A DNA stretch of 64,000 nucleotides from Candidatus Accumulibacter cognatus. GTDB taxonomy: Bacteria > Pseudomonadota > Gammaproteobacteria > Burkholderiales > Rhodocyclaceae. Shown piece by piece: positions 48,283 to 56,531 of the stretch (position 1 is the first letter of the stretch; every line of letters starts with the position of its first letter). Made by a program: the position numbers and the translations under genes. A model generated the notes under the pieces. It worked only from the letters and a program-made list of their open reading frames with translations. It searched no databases and was not told the DNA's origin. Location: assembly GCA_013414765.1 (NCBI GenBank), contig CP058708.1, positions 3,281,553 through 3,345,552 on the forward strand. Direction: 5' to 3'.

Positions 48283-49908
48283 GTGCTGGCACAAATGATG
48301 AAGGAGCCGCTACTGCTCTCCAGCGTGTTGACTCACGCCGAAAAGTATCACGGCGACGAAGAGATCGTCAGCCGAATGCCTGCGGGCCAGGTTCATCGCT
48401 ACACCTACCGCGATCTCGCGCAGCGTGTGCGGCAGACGGCAAGAGCGCTGCTGGACCTCGGCCTGGGGGAGGGCGCGTGCATTGCTACCCTGGGCTGGAA
48501 CACCTATCGGCACCTGGAATTGTATTTTGCGATTCCCTGTCTTGGTTCGGTTTGCCACACGATCAATCCACGCCTGTTTCACGAGCAAATCGTCTACATC
48601 ATCAACCACGCCGACGACGTGGCACTCTTCTTCGACGCCTCTTTTGCCCCTCTGGTCGCCGAACTGCGACATCGCTGTCCGGGGGTGAAGTATTGGGTTG
48701 CCTTGGTCGAGGCGGAAAGCATCCCGGCGGATACGCCTTTCGCTCAGTCTTACGAGGCACTGCTGACGCGTCAGCCGAGTCGGTTGGAGTGGCCATCGTT
48801 CGACGAGAATACGGCTTGTCTGCTCTGCTACACCTCCGGAACGACCGGCAACCCCAAGGGTGTTCTGTTCTCGCATCGCACGACCTTGCTGCACAGCCTG
48901 GCGACGGCCTTGCCCGACGCCTTGTCGATTTCGGCCAGAGAGGTCGTCTGCCCGATCGTGCCGATGTTTCACGCCAATGGCTGGGGTCTTCCCTACACCT
49001 GTCCGATGGTCGGCAGCAAGCTGGTCCTTGCCGGGATGAATACGGATGGCGAGAGCCTGTACCGGCTGTTCGAAGCCGAGGGAGTGACTTTTGCCGGTGC
49101 GGTGCCAACCGTATGGCAAGGGGTGATCGATTACATGCAAGCGCACGGACTCCAATTTGGCAGTTTGCGGCGATTTCTCGTGGGCGGCTCATCCTGCCCG
49201 TTTTCGATTATTCGTACCATGTGGCACGACTATGGCGTCGAGGCCCTGCCCGGTTGGGGGATGACCGAACTCAGCCCGATCGGCACGCTGACGACGACCA
49301 AGCGTAAGCACGCCAAGTGGAGCACTGACCAGTTGCTGGAGTTCAAGACCAATCACGGTCGGCCGCTATTTGGCGTCGACCTGCGTCTGGTCGGGAAAGA
49401 GGGGGAAGCCGTGCCATGCGATGGGCAATCCGTCGGTGAACTCCAGGTTCGCGGATTGTGGACGGTAGATACCTATTTCAAGAGTGATCGGAGCGCTCTG
49501 ATCGACGGCTGGTTCCCCACGGGCGACATCGCGGCGATCGATGGGGAAGGCTACCTCAGGATTACCGACCGTTCGAAGGACATGATCAAGAGCGGGGGGG
49601 AATGGATCAGTTCAATCGAACTGGAGAACATCGCCACATTGCATCCGGCGGTGGCGATGGCCGCGGCCATTGGTGTTGCCAGCATCAAGTGGGGTGAGCG
49701 CCCATTGCTGGTCGCGGTGATGAGACCGGGCCAATCCATCAGCAAACAAGAGCTGCTTGCCTGGTTCGAGGGCAAGGTTGCCAAGTGGTGGATTCCTGAC
49801 GATGTTCGCTTCGTTCCGGAGTTGCCGATGACCGCGACGGGCAAACTCTCGAAACTCACACTCCGCAAGCAATATCGGGATTTTCAACTGCCCGCAGAGG
49901 GCGAATAG
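48283..49908 (+). CDS. AlkK-like medium/long-chain acyl-CoA synthetase (GTG start)
   Basis: This enzyme would activate fatty acids to acyl-CoA via acyl-AMP. I place the start at the GTG at 48283, with CAGGAG nine bases upstream, giving 541 residues beginning MLAQMMKEPLLLSSVL. This matches the MLGQMM start of Pseudomonas AlkK, while the later ATG codons are too far from the site. The AMP-binding loop YTSGTTGNPKG is at 183-193 and MTELSPIG, GDIAAIDGEGYL and IKSGGEWISSIELEN follow. The catalytic lysine region ATGKLSKLTLRKQY ends the protein. It stands between the MaoC pair and phaC. Confidence 0.92.
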   Translation: MLAQMMKEPLLLSSVLTHAEKYHGDEEIVSRMPAGQVHRYTYRDLAQRVRQTARALLDLGLGEGACIATLGWNTYRHLELYFAIPCLGSVCHTINPRLFHEQIVYIINHADDVALFFDASFAPLVAELRHRCPGVKYWVALVEAESIPADTPFAQSYEALLTRQPSRLEWPSFDENTACLLCYTSGTTGNPKGVLFSHRTTLLHSLATALPDALSISAREVVCPIVPMFHANGWGLPYTCPMVGSKLVLAGMNTDGESLYRLFEAEGVTFAGAVPTVWQGVIDYMQAHGLQFGSLRRFLVGGSSCPFSIIRTMWHDYGVEALPGWGMTELSPIGTLTTTKRKHAKWSTDQLLEFKTNHGRPLFGVDLRLVGKEGEAVPCDGQSVGELQVRGLWTVDTYFKSDRSALIDGWFPTGDIAAIDGEGYLRITDRSKDMIKSGGEWISSIELENIATLHPAVAMAAAIGVASIKWGERPLLVAVMRPGQSISKQELLAWFEGKVAKWWIPDDVRFVPELPMTATGKLSKLTLRKQYRDFQLPAEGE

Positions 49909-49997
49909 CTCCGCAACGGCTTGGGTCTTGCCAAAAGGCATGCTCCGACGGGTCGGACTTCAGGTGGTATATGGCGATTCAATGAAAGGAAAAGGCC

Positions 49998-51683
49998 ATG
50001 AGTAGGGTTGCTAAAACGGACAAGGCAATGGTGGAAAATGCTGAAGACATCATTGGTTGGGTGCCGCCGGATCTGGGATTTGAAAGTCGGGGCTTCAAGG
50101 AAACACTGAAGGCAGTTCTCGCGTCACCCTTTCGTGACCCGGTGAGTGTTTTCAAGCATCAGGCCTCGCTGGCAGGCGAGATGTTCAAGATTCTGGCCGG
50201 GAATTCGACACTTGCCCCGGACAAGACCGATCGGCGTTTTGCCGACCCCGCCTGGCATGATAACCCGATGTATCGGCGGACGATGCAGGCGTATCTGGCC
50301 AACAATGCTTACTGGCAATCGGTGATCGACGACCTGAAGGTCGACGAGACCGACCGTGAGCGTGCTCGCTTCTTCATTTCGTTGTTCACGGACGCGTTCT
50401 CGCCAACCAATAGCATGGCCCATCCGGCAGCACTCAAGAAGATGCTCGAGACCGGCGGCGAAAGCTTCAAGAGGGGCGCCAAGAACATGCTGCACGATCT
50501 GGTCAATGAAGGCGGGATGCCCAGCATGGTCGACAAGAGCGCCTTCAAGGTGGGCGAGAATCTCGCCACTACCGAAGGTGCCGTGGTGTTCCGTAACGAT
50601 CTCGTCGAACTCATTCAATACAAGCCGTTGGTCCCTCAGGTTCACCAACGACCCTTCTTCATGCTGCCGCCTCCGATCAACAAGTTCTATATCATGGATT
50701 TGACGCCGGAGAAGAGCATGATTCGCTATCTCCTGCAAAAGGGGCAGCAAGTCTTCATCATCAGTTGGCGTAATCCAAAACCAGAGCATTGCGACTGGGA
50801 CTTCAACACCTATGCCAGTTCCGCTCGCGAGGCGTTGCTGGCCGCGCTGGAAATTTCGGGGGCAAAAGACTGCAACATATGGGGGGGCTGTGCAGGTGGG
50901 ATCATCGGCTCGGTGATGCTGGCGCAGATGGCGGCGCGCCAGGAACGCCTGGTCAATTCCTTTACGCTCAACGTGACCATTCTTTATATGCCCACAGACT
51001 CGATCATGGGGATGATGGCGACCGAAGGGCTCCTGAACAAGGCTCGCAAACACACGGCGAAAAAGGGGGTCCTGGATGGCAAGGAAATGGCCAGGATGTT
51101 CGCCTGGCTTCGTCCGAATGATCTGGTCTGGAGCTACTGGGTCAACAATTACCTGATGGGCAACAAGCCGCCGGCCTTCGATATCCTATACTGGAACTGC
51201 GACAATACCCGCCTGACTTCGAAATTCCACACGGAATTGATGGACATCGTCGCCAGGAAGTATCTCGCCCACCCTGGTGAGTTCGAGTCGGGCGGTATTC
51301 CAATCGACCTGAAGAAGGTCGACTGCGACGTTTTTGCCATGGCCGGCGACACCGATCACATTACGCCGTGGAAGAACTGCTATGAGTCCACGATGTTCTT
51401 CGGTGGCAAGTGCGAGTTCGTGCTGAGCAACAGCGGACACATCCAGGCGATGATCAACCCGCCGGGCAACAAGAAGTCCATTTATTTCACCAATCCGGCA
51501 CGCCTGGCCGATCCCGAGGAGTGGTTGGCAGGTGCCACGACCAATCAGGGCAGTTGGTGGGACAGATGGATCGTCTGGCTGAACGAGCGTTCGGGTGAGT
51601 TGGTTGCCGCACCGAAGGGATTGGGTAGCGCATCGCACAAGCCGATGGATCCGGCACCGGGTACCTATGTTCTGGAGCCCTGA
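49998..51683 (+). CDS. phaC: Polyhydroxyalkanoate synthase, class II-like
   Basis: PhaC polymerises (R)-3-hydroxyacyl-CoA into PHA granules. The 561 residues equal the length of the Pseudomonas medium-chain enzymes, and the lipase-like box is WGGCAGG with C298. D451 (GDTDHIT) and H481 (SNSGHI) complete the triad. FYIMDLTPEKSMIRYLLQKG and QVFIISWRNP are conserved. The medium-chain assignment comes from length, box type and neighbours. Short-chain class I enzymes are the usual type in betaproteobacteria. AAAGGAAAAGGCC precedes the ATG, and a PhaZ gene follows, as in the Pseudomonas phaC1ZC2 locus. Confidence 0.92.
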   Translation: MSRVAKTDKAMVENAEDIIGWVPPDLGFESRGFKETLKAVLASPFRDPVSVFKHQASLAGEMFKILAGNSTLAPDKTDRRFADPAWHDNPMYRRTMQAYLANNAYWQSVIDDLKVDETDRERARFFISLFTDAFSPTNSMAHPAALKKMLETGGESFKRGAKNMLHDLVNEGGMPSMVDKSAFKVGENLATTEGAVVFRNDLVELIQYKPLVPQVHQRPFFMLPPPINKFYIMDLTPEKSMIRYLLQKGQQVFIISWRNPKPEHCDWDFNTYASSAREALLAALEISGAKDCNIWGGCAGGIIGSVMLAQMAARQERLVNSFTLNVTILYMPTDSIMGMMATEGLLNKARKHTAKKGVLDGKEMARMFAWLRPNDLVWSYWVNNYLMGNKPPAFDILYWNCDNTRLTSKFHTELMDIVARKYLAHPGEFESGGIPIDLKKVDCDVFAMAGDTDHITPWKNCYESTMFFGGKCEFVLSNSGHIQAMINPPGNKKSIYFTNPARLADPEEWLAGATTNQGSWWDRWIVWLNERSGELVAAPKGLGSASHKPMDPAPGTYVLEP

Positions 51684-51806
51684 TCGAACACCAGGGCTGG
51701 TCGGTCGGCGACGAAGCTTGCCGGCCTGAGCCTGCGATGTCTTGTGGTAGGCAATCTGCAGTCGCGACGCCGGCAGTTCGGCGTTGCTTTTGGCAAGGGG
51801 TTGACA

Positions 51807-52652
51807 ATGAAAATCAGGATGGTCGATGTAGGAAAACAGCGGATTCGTGTGGCCGTCTGGCCCTCGGATCGACAAGGGGGCACGCCACTACTGCTGATCA
51901 ATGGAATTGGGGGCAGTATCGAGGTGCTGCGGCCTTTTGCCGAACAATTGCCCGACACCGAAGTGATTGCCTTCGACGCGCCGGGAACCGGTGCCTCGGC
52001 GACGCCGGTCATGCCGTTGAGAATGGGCGGTTTCGCGAAGCTGGTGGCGGGCATGTTGACCCAGTTGGGCTACGGGCAGGTTGACGTGCTCGGTGTGTCA
52101 TGGGGAGGGGCTCTGGCGCAGCAGTTCGCGCATAGTTTTCCGGGTCGCTGCCGTCGCCTGATCCTGGCCGCGACGTCTACCGGTATGTTCGCCGTGCCGG
52201 GCGACCTGCGCGCCTTGTGGAAGCTGATGTCATCGAGCCGGTTCAACGATGCGGAGTCGATCGTGAAGCACGCTGGCACCATCTACGGGGGGGTATTCCG
52301 CAAGAACCCGGAGTATGCCCGGCAGCACATGAGCGAGATCGTTCCCCCCCACACGCTCGGCTACCTCGGACAGATGTACGCCATCTGGGGCTGGACCAGT
52401 GTCCATTGGCTGTTCACGGTAAAGCAGCCGACGCTGATCATGGTGGGTAGTGATGACCCTCTGGTGCCAGCGGTGAACGGGAAGATCATGAAGGCCCTGA
52501 TTCCCAATGCCGAGTTGGTGGAGCTGGATTGCGGGCATCTCTTTCTGGTCACTCAGGCCGAAATGGCCGTGCCGATCATCCGTCGCTTTCTCGATGAGCA
52601 CCGTGGCACGGCGGCTCAGCCGGCACTCCTGCCGGTCGCATATCCACGGTGA
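51807..52652 (+). CDS. phaZ: Intracellular medium-chain PHA depolymerase PhaZ
   Basis: PhaZ mobilises stored PHA. The ATG at 51807 follows AAGGGGTTGACA and gives 281 residues (Pseudomonas 283). The elbow LGVSWGGALAQQFAHSFPGR with S98, the acid in GSDDPLVP (D217) and H244 in CGHLFLVTQAE form the triad. GWTSVHWL also matches Pseudomonas PhaZ. It follows phaC by 123 bases, the same gene order as in Pseudomonas. A terminator lies 82 bases past its end. Confidence 0.9.
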   Translation: MKIRMVDVGKQRIRVAVWPSDRQGGTPLLLINGIGGSIEVLRPFAEQLPDTEVIAFDAPGTGASATPVMPLRMGGFAKLVAGMLTQLGYGQVDVLGVSWGGALAQQFAHSFPGRCRRLILAATSTGMFAVPGDLRALWKLMSSSRFNDAESIVKHAGTIYGGVFRKNPEYARQHMSEIVPPHTLGYLGQMYAIWGWTSVHWLFTVKQPTLIMVGSDDPLVPAVNGKIMKALIPNAELVELDCGHLFLVTQAEMAVPIIRRFLDEHRGTAAQPALLPVAYPR

Positions 52653-52733
52653 AGGTCGGTCATTGATTGCTATTGCGCTTGGTGGCTCCAACCGCAATGC
52701 TCGCGTGCCGGAGCGCCAGGCCATTTTCTTGAG

Positions 52734-52755
52734 CGGCGCGATACGCCGTTTTTTT
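52734..52755 (+). terminator. Intrinsic terminator after phaZ, directly before the next ribosome-binding site
   Basis: CGGCG (52734-52738) and CGCCG (52744-52748) form a perfect stem with loop CGATA, followed by seven T (52749-52755). The next gene starts at 52767 and its GGAGGAG begins right after the T run. Confidence 0.75.
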
Positions 52756-52766
52756 GGAGGAGAAGC

Positions 52767-55151
52767 ATGAGTTCGCAACGTCTTGTTATTCGCAGAGCGG
52801 CAGTTCTTGGTTCCGGCGTGATGGGCGCGCAGATCGCGGCGCACTTGGCCAACGCAGACGTGCCGGTCATTTTGTTCGATCTGGCAGCCAGGGATGGTGA
52901 TCCCAACGGCATCGTCAGGAAAGCTGTCGAGGGGTTGAAGAGAATGCAACCGGCACCGCTGGTGACCAGAGACCGGCTGGTGAATATCGATGTCGGCAAC
53001 TATGACCAGCATCTCGATAAATTGCGCGAATGCGATCTGGTCATTGAGGCGATATCGGAAAAGATTGAATGGAAGGTCGACCTGTATCACAAGATTGCGC
53101 CGCATCTGAGCGACCAGGCCATCGTCGCTTCGAATACTTCCGGCATTTCGATCAACCAGTTGTCCGAGGCTTTTCCGGCCGAGCGCCGGTCGCGCTTCTG
53201 CGGGGTGCACTTCTTCAACCCGCCGCGCTACATGCAGCTGGTCGAGTTGATCCCGGCTGCGGCGACCGATGCAGCCATGTTCGACGCGCTCGAATCCTGG
53301 CTGGTGACCCGCATGGGCAAGGGGGTCGTTCGTGCCAAGGATACGCCGAGTTTTGTCGCCAACCGGGTGGGCCTTTTCTCGATTCTGGCGGTCATGTATC
53401 ACACCGAGCAGTTCAAGCTCGGGTTCGACGAAGTCGACGCCCTCACCGGGCCGCGCATTGGCCGGCCCAAGAGCGCTACCTATCGCACCGCTGACGTGAT
53501 CGGTCTCGACACGCTGGCGCACGTAACCGATTCACAGCAGCAGACCCTGCCCAATGATCCTTGGCGCGAGCACTTCAAGGTCCCGGCGTGGTTAGCTGCC
53601 TTGATTGGCAAAGGCGCGCTGGGTCAGAAGGCGGGTGGCGGCGTTTTCCGCAAGGTGGGACGCGACATTCAGGTACTCGATATGGCGTCGCTGGATTATC
53701 AGCCGGCAGGCGCCGGTGTCGCTCCGGAAGTCGAACAGATTCTCAAGAACCGGAATGCCGCGGAACGTTTCGCCGCCTTGCGTGCCAGTGCCCATCCGCA
53801 GGCGCAGTTCCTGTGGGCGATGTTCCGCGATGTCTTTCATTACTGCGCCTATCATCTGGCAGAGATTGCCGATAACGCTCGCGACGTGGACTTTGCCATG
53901 CGCTGGGGTTACGGCTGGGCACAAGGCCCCTTCGAGATCTGGCAGTCCGCTGGTTGGCAGGCCATCGCCGAAGCCATCGCACAGGACATTGCCGCTGGCA
54001 AGGCGATGTCGAACGCCCCGCTACCCGCCTGGGTTGCCGCACGCGACCATGCACACCAGGCCGAAGGTTCCTATTCGGCGGCCGAGAACGCGCTCAAGGC
54101 CCGTTCGAGTCTGCCGGTCTATGGTCGCCAACTGTTTCCCGACCTGATCGTCGGCGAGCAACACGAGCGTGGCGAAACCTTGATGGAGAATGACAGCGTG
54201 CGTATCTGGCGCATGCCCAAGGTGGATTCGCGCATCGCCGTTCTGTCGTTCAAGAGCAAGATGCATTCGCTTGGCAAGGAGGTCGTCGAAGGAATTTACC
54301 AGGCCGTGGCGATGGCCGAAGCCGATTTCGATGGCCTGGTCGTCTATCACGACGCTCCGTTCGCAGTCGGTGCCAATCTGCTCGAGGTGATGCAACTGGT
54401 CAAGGCAGAAAAATGGGATGAACTCGACAAGGTGGTTGCCCATTTCCAGGGCGCCACCAAGGCACTACGCTTTGCCCAGGTGCCGACGGTTGCTGCGGTG
54501 GATGGGATGGCCTTCGGTGGTGGAGCCGAAGTGGCGATGCATTGCGCGCACCGCGTCATGGCGCTGGAGAGCTACATCGGGCTGGTTGAAGCGGGTGTCG
54601 GTCTGATCCCGGCGGGTGGCGGCTGCAAGGAAATGGCGCGTCGGGCATCCGAAGCAGCCATGCGCCGGGGCCGGCAGGACCCCTGGGAAGAGATCCAGAA
54701 AGCCTTCGGTTCGATCATCCGCGGCATGACCTCGAAAAACGCTATCGATGCCAAGAGCATGGGTTTTGCGGCGGAGAGCGACACCGTCCTGTTCAACGCG
54801 CGCGAGCTCCCTTACGTTGCCATCCGTCAGGCCCGGGCGATGTTCGAAGGGGCTTATCGGCCGCCCATGCCGGCGCGCGCGATCAAGGTGGTTGGCCGTC
54901 CCGGCAATGCGACCTTGCACATGGATTTGGTGAACCTGCGCGAAGGCGGATTCATGAGCGCGCACGATTATGTGGTTTCCGAAGCGTCGGCCCTGGTGCT
55001 CTGCGGCGGTGACGTCGACCCGGGAACGCTGGTCGATGAAGATTGGCTGCTCGGCATCGAGCGTCGTCAGTTCGTCGAGCTGCTGAAGAACGAGAAGACG
55101 CAGCAGCGTATGACCTACATGCTCGAGAACGGCAAGCCCCTGCGCAATTGA
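52767..55151 (+). CDS. 3-hydroxyacyl-CoA dehydrogenase/enoyl-CoA hydratase (dehydrogenase-first), copy 1
   Basis: This 794-residue beta-oxidation enzyme has the dehydrogenase at the N-terminus (NAD site LGSGVMGAQIAAHLANADV, then GVHFFNPPRYMQLVEL with the catalytic histidine). The crotonase domain is at the C-terminus (AFGGGAEVAMHCAHR near residue 585, then YIGLVEAGVGLIPAGGG). This is the reverse of FadB order and resembles the FadN type. GGAGGAGAAGC precedes the ATG. It pairs with the thiolase that follows after 37 bases. A second, clearly paralogous pair lies at 60.4-64 kb. Confidence 0.92.
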   Translation: MSSQRLVIRRAAVLGSGVMGAQIAAHLANADVPVILFDLAARDGDPNGIVRKAVEGLKRMQPAPLVTRDRLVNIDVGNYDQHLDKLRECDLVIEAISEKIEWKVDLYHKIAPHLSDQAIVASNTSGISINQLSEAFPAERRSRFCGVHFFNPPRYMQLVELIPAAATDAAMFDALESWLVTRMGKGVVRAKDTPSFVANRVGLFSILAVMYHTEQFKLGFDEVDALTGPRIGRPKSATYRTADVIGLDTLAHVTDSQQQTLPNDPWREHFKVPAWLAALIGKGALGQKAGGGVFRKVGRDIQVLDMASLDYQPAGAGVAPEVEQILKNRNAAERFAALRASAHPQAQFLWAMFRDVFHYCAYHLAEIADNARDVDFAMRWGYGWAQGPFEIWQSAGWQAIAEAIAQDIAAGKAMSNAPLPAWVAARDHAHQAEGSYSAAENALKARSSLPVYGRQLFPDLIVGEQHERGETLMENDSVRIWRMPKVDSRIAVLSFKSKMHSLGKEVVEGIYQAVAMAEADFDGLVVYHDAPFAVGANLLEVMQLVKAEKWDELDKVVAHFQGATKALRFAQVPTVAAVDGMAFGGGAEVAMHCAHRVMALESYIGLVEAGVGLIPAGGGCKEMARRASEAAMRRGRQDPWEEIQKAFGSIIRGMTSKNAIDAKSMGFAAESDTVLFNARELPYVAIRQARAMFEGAYRPPMPARAIKVVGRPGNATLHMDLVNLREGGFMSAHDYVVSEASALVLCGGDVDPGTLVDEDWLLGIERRQFVELLKNEKTQQRMTYMLENGKPLRN

Positions 55152-55188
55152 GCGACCATGATTTACGTTGATTTTCGGAGAGTTTGAG

Positions 55189-56385
55189 ATGAACAAGCCA
55201 ATTCAAGACGCCTACATTGTCGCTGCGGCGCGCCTGCCGATCGGAAAGCGCAACGGTTACTACAAGACCACCCGTCCGGATGACATGCTGGTACACGCGA
55301 TCAGGACGGTCCTTGGTCAAGCGCCGGCGCTCGACCCGGCGCTGATCGACGACATCGTCGCCGGTTGCGCCTTGCCAGAAGCCGAGCAGGGTCTGAACGT
55401 CGCGCGCATGGCGGCCATGGTGGCCGGTTTGCCGCACAGCGTTCCAGGCGTGCAGGTGAACCGGTTTTGCTCGTCGGGTCTGCAAGCGGTCGCCATGGCA
55501 GCCGACCGCATTCGCCTCGGTGATGCGGATGTAATGATCGGTTGCGGTACTGAAACGATGAGCATGGTTACCATGCTGGGCAACAAGGTGGTCATCAACC
55601 CCAGTATTTTTGAAGGCAACGACAATCTCGGTGTCGCTTTCGGAATGGGCATCACGGCCGAAAAAGTGGCCGAGCGCTGGCAGGTTGCACGGGAGGACCA
55701 GGACGCCTTCGCGGCGGGATCGAATCAAAAGGCGATTGCCGCGATACGCGAAGGCAAGTTCAAGGCCGAGACGGCTCCGTTTACCGTCAAGACCCGCGTA
55801 CCCGATCCCGCCACCGGTGAGGTCAGGCTCGTCGAACGGGTAGTGGTGGACGACGAAGGGCCGCGTGCTGACGCGACGCCGGAAAAACTGGCGCAGATGA
55901 AACCGGTATTTGCTGCCAAGGGTTCGGTGACGGCGGGCAACAGTTCGCAGATGTCGGATGGCGCTGGGGCGGTACTGCTGGTTTCGGAGAAGATCCTGAA
56001 GCAGTTCGACCTGCAGCCGCTGGGCAGATTCGTCAGTTATTCGGTTCGCGGTGTGCCGCCCGAGATCATGGGCATCGGTCCAGTCGAAGCGATTCCAGAC
56101 GCGCTCAGGAAAGCCGGTTTGCAGAAATCCGACCTGGAGTGGATCGAGTTGAACGAAGCATTCGCCGCCCAGGCGCTGGCGGTCATGCGCAGCTGCGAAC
56201 TCGATCCGGCGCGCGTCAACCCGCTGGGCGGAGCGATCGCTCTCGGTCATCCCCTGGGAGCAACTGGCGCCATCAAGGTGGCCACGCTGCTGCATGGCCT
56301 GCGTCGCGAGAAGATGAAGTACGGCATGGTGAGCATGTGCATCGGTCACGGTATGGGCGCTGCCGGCATCTTCGAAGCGCTTTGA
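55189..56385 (+). CDS. Acetyl-CoA C-acyltransferase (thiolase), copy 1
   Basis: This thiolase is the partner of the preceding dehydrogenase/hydratase. The ATG at 55189 with CGGAGAG upstream gives 398 residues. C94 (NRFCSSGLQ), NEAFAAQALAVM, IALGHPLGATGA and the C-terminal cysteine in SMCIGHGMGAAGIFEAL complete the active site. The sequence runs closely parallel to the partial thiolase at the right edge of the window. A 14-bp perfect hairpin follows the stop. Confidence 0.93.
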   Translation: MNKPIQDAYIVAAARLPIGKRNGYYKTTRPDDMLVHAIRTVLGQAPALDPALIDDIVAGCALPEAEQGLNVARMAAMVAGLPHSVPGVQVNRFCSSGLQAVAMAADRIRLGDADVMIGCGTETMSMVTMLGNKVVINPSIFEGNDNLGVAFGMGITAEKVAERWQVAREDQDAFAAGSNQKAIAAIREGKFKAETAPFTVKTRVPDPATGEVRLVERVVVDDEGPRADATPEKLAQMKPVFAAKGSVTAGNSSQMSDGAGAVLLVSEKILKQFDLQPLGRFVSYSVRGVPPEIMGIGPVEAIPDALRKAGLQKSDLEWIELNEAFAAQALAVMRSCELDPARVNPLGGAIALGHPLGATGAIKVATLLHGLRREKMKYGMVSMCIGHGMGAAGIFEAL

Positions 56386-56409
56386 GTCTTACCCTGGCCA
56401 AGGTCTGAT

Positions 56410-56442
56410 GCTCCGGTGGACCGTCCAGCGGTCCACCGGAGC
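56410..56442 (+). terminator. Perfect 14-bp hairpin after thiolase copy 1
   Basis: GCTCCGGTGGACCG (56410-56423) and CGGTCCACCGGAGC (56429-56442) pair without mismatch around TCCAG and are followed by CTTTGTTG. It is probably a terminator, though the T run is short. Such a long stem could also protect the message 3' end. Confidence 0.65.
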
Positions 56443-56531
56443 CTTTGTTGCGTACAGACCGGTCACATACGGCCGGGTCGGGATTTTTCTTGTCTTGAAG
56501 AGGGCCAGGGCGCCCCATCGGAGTTCCCAGC

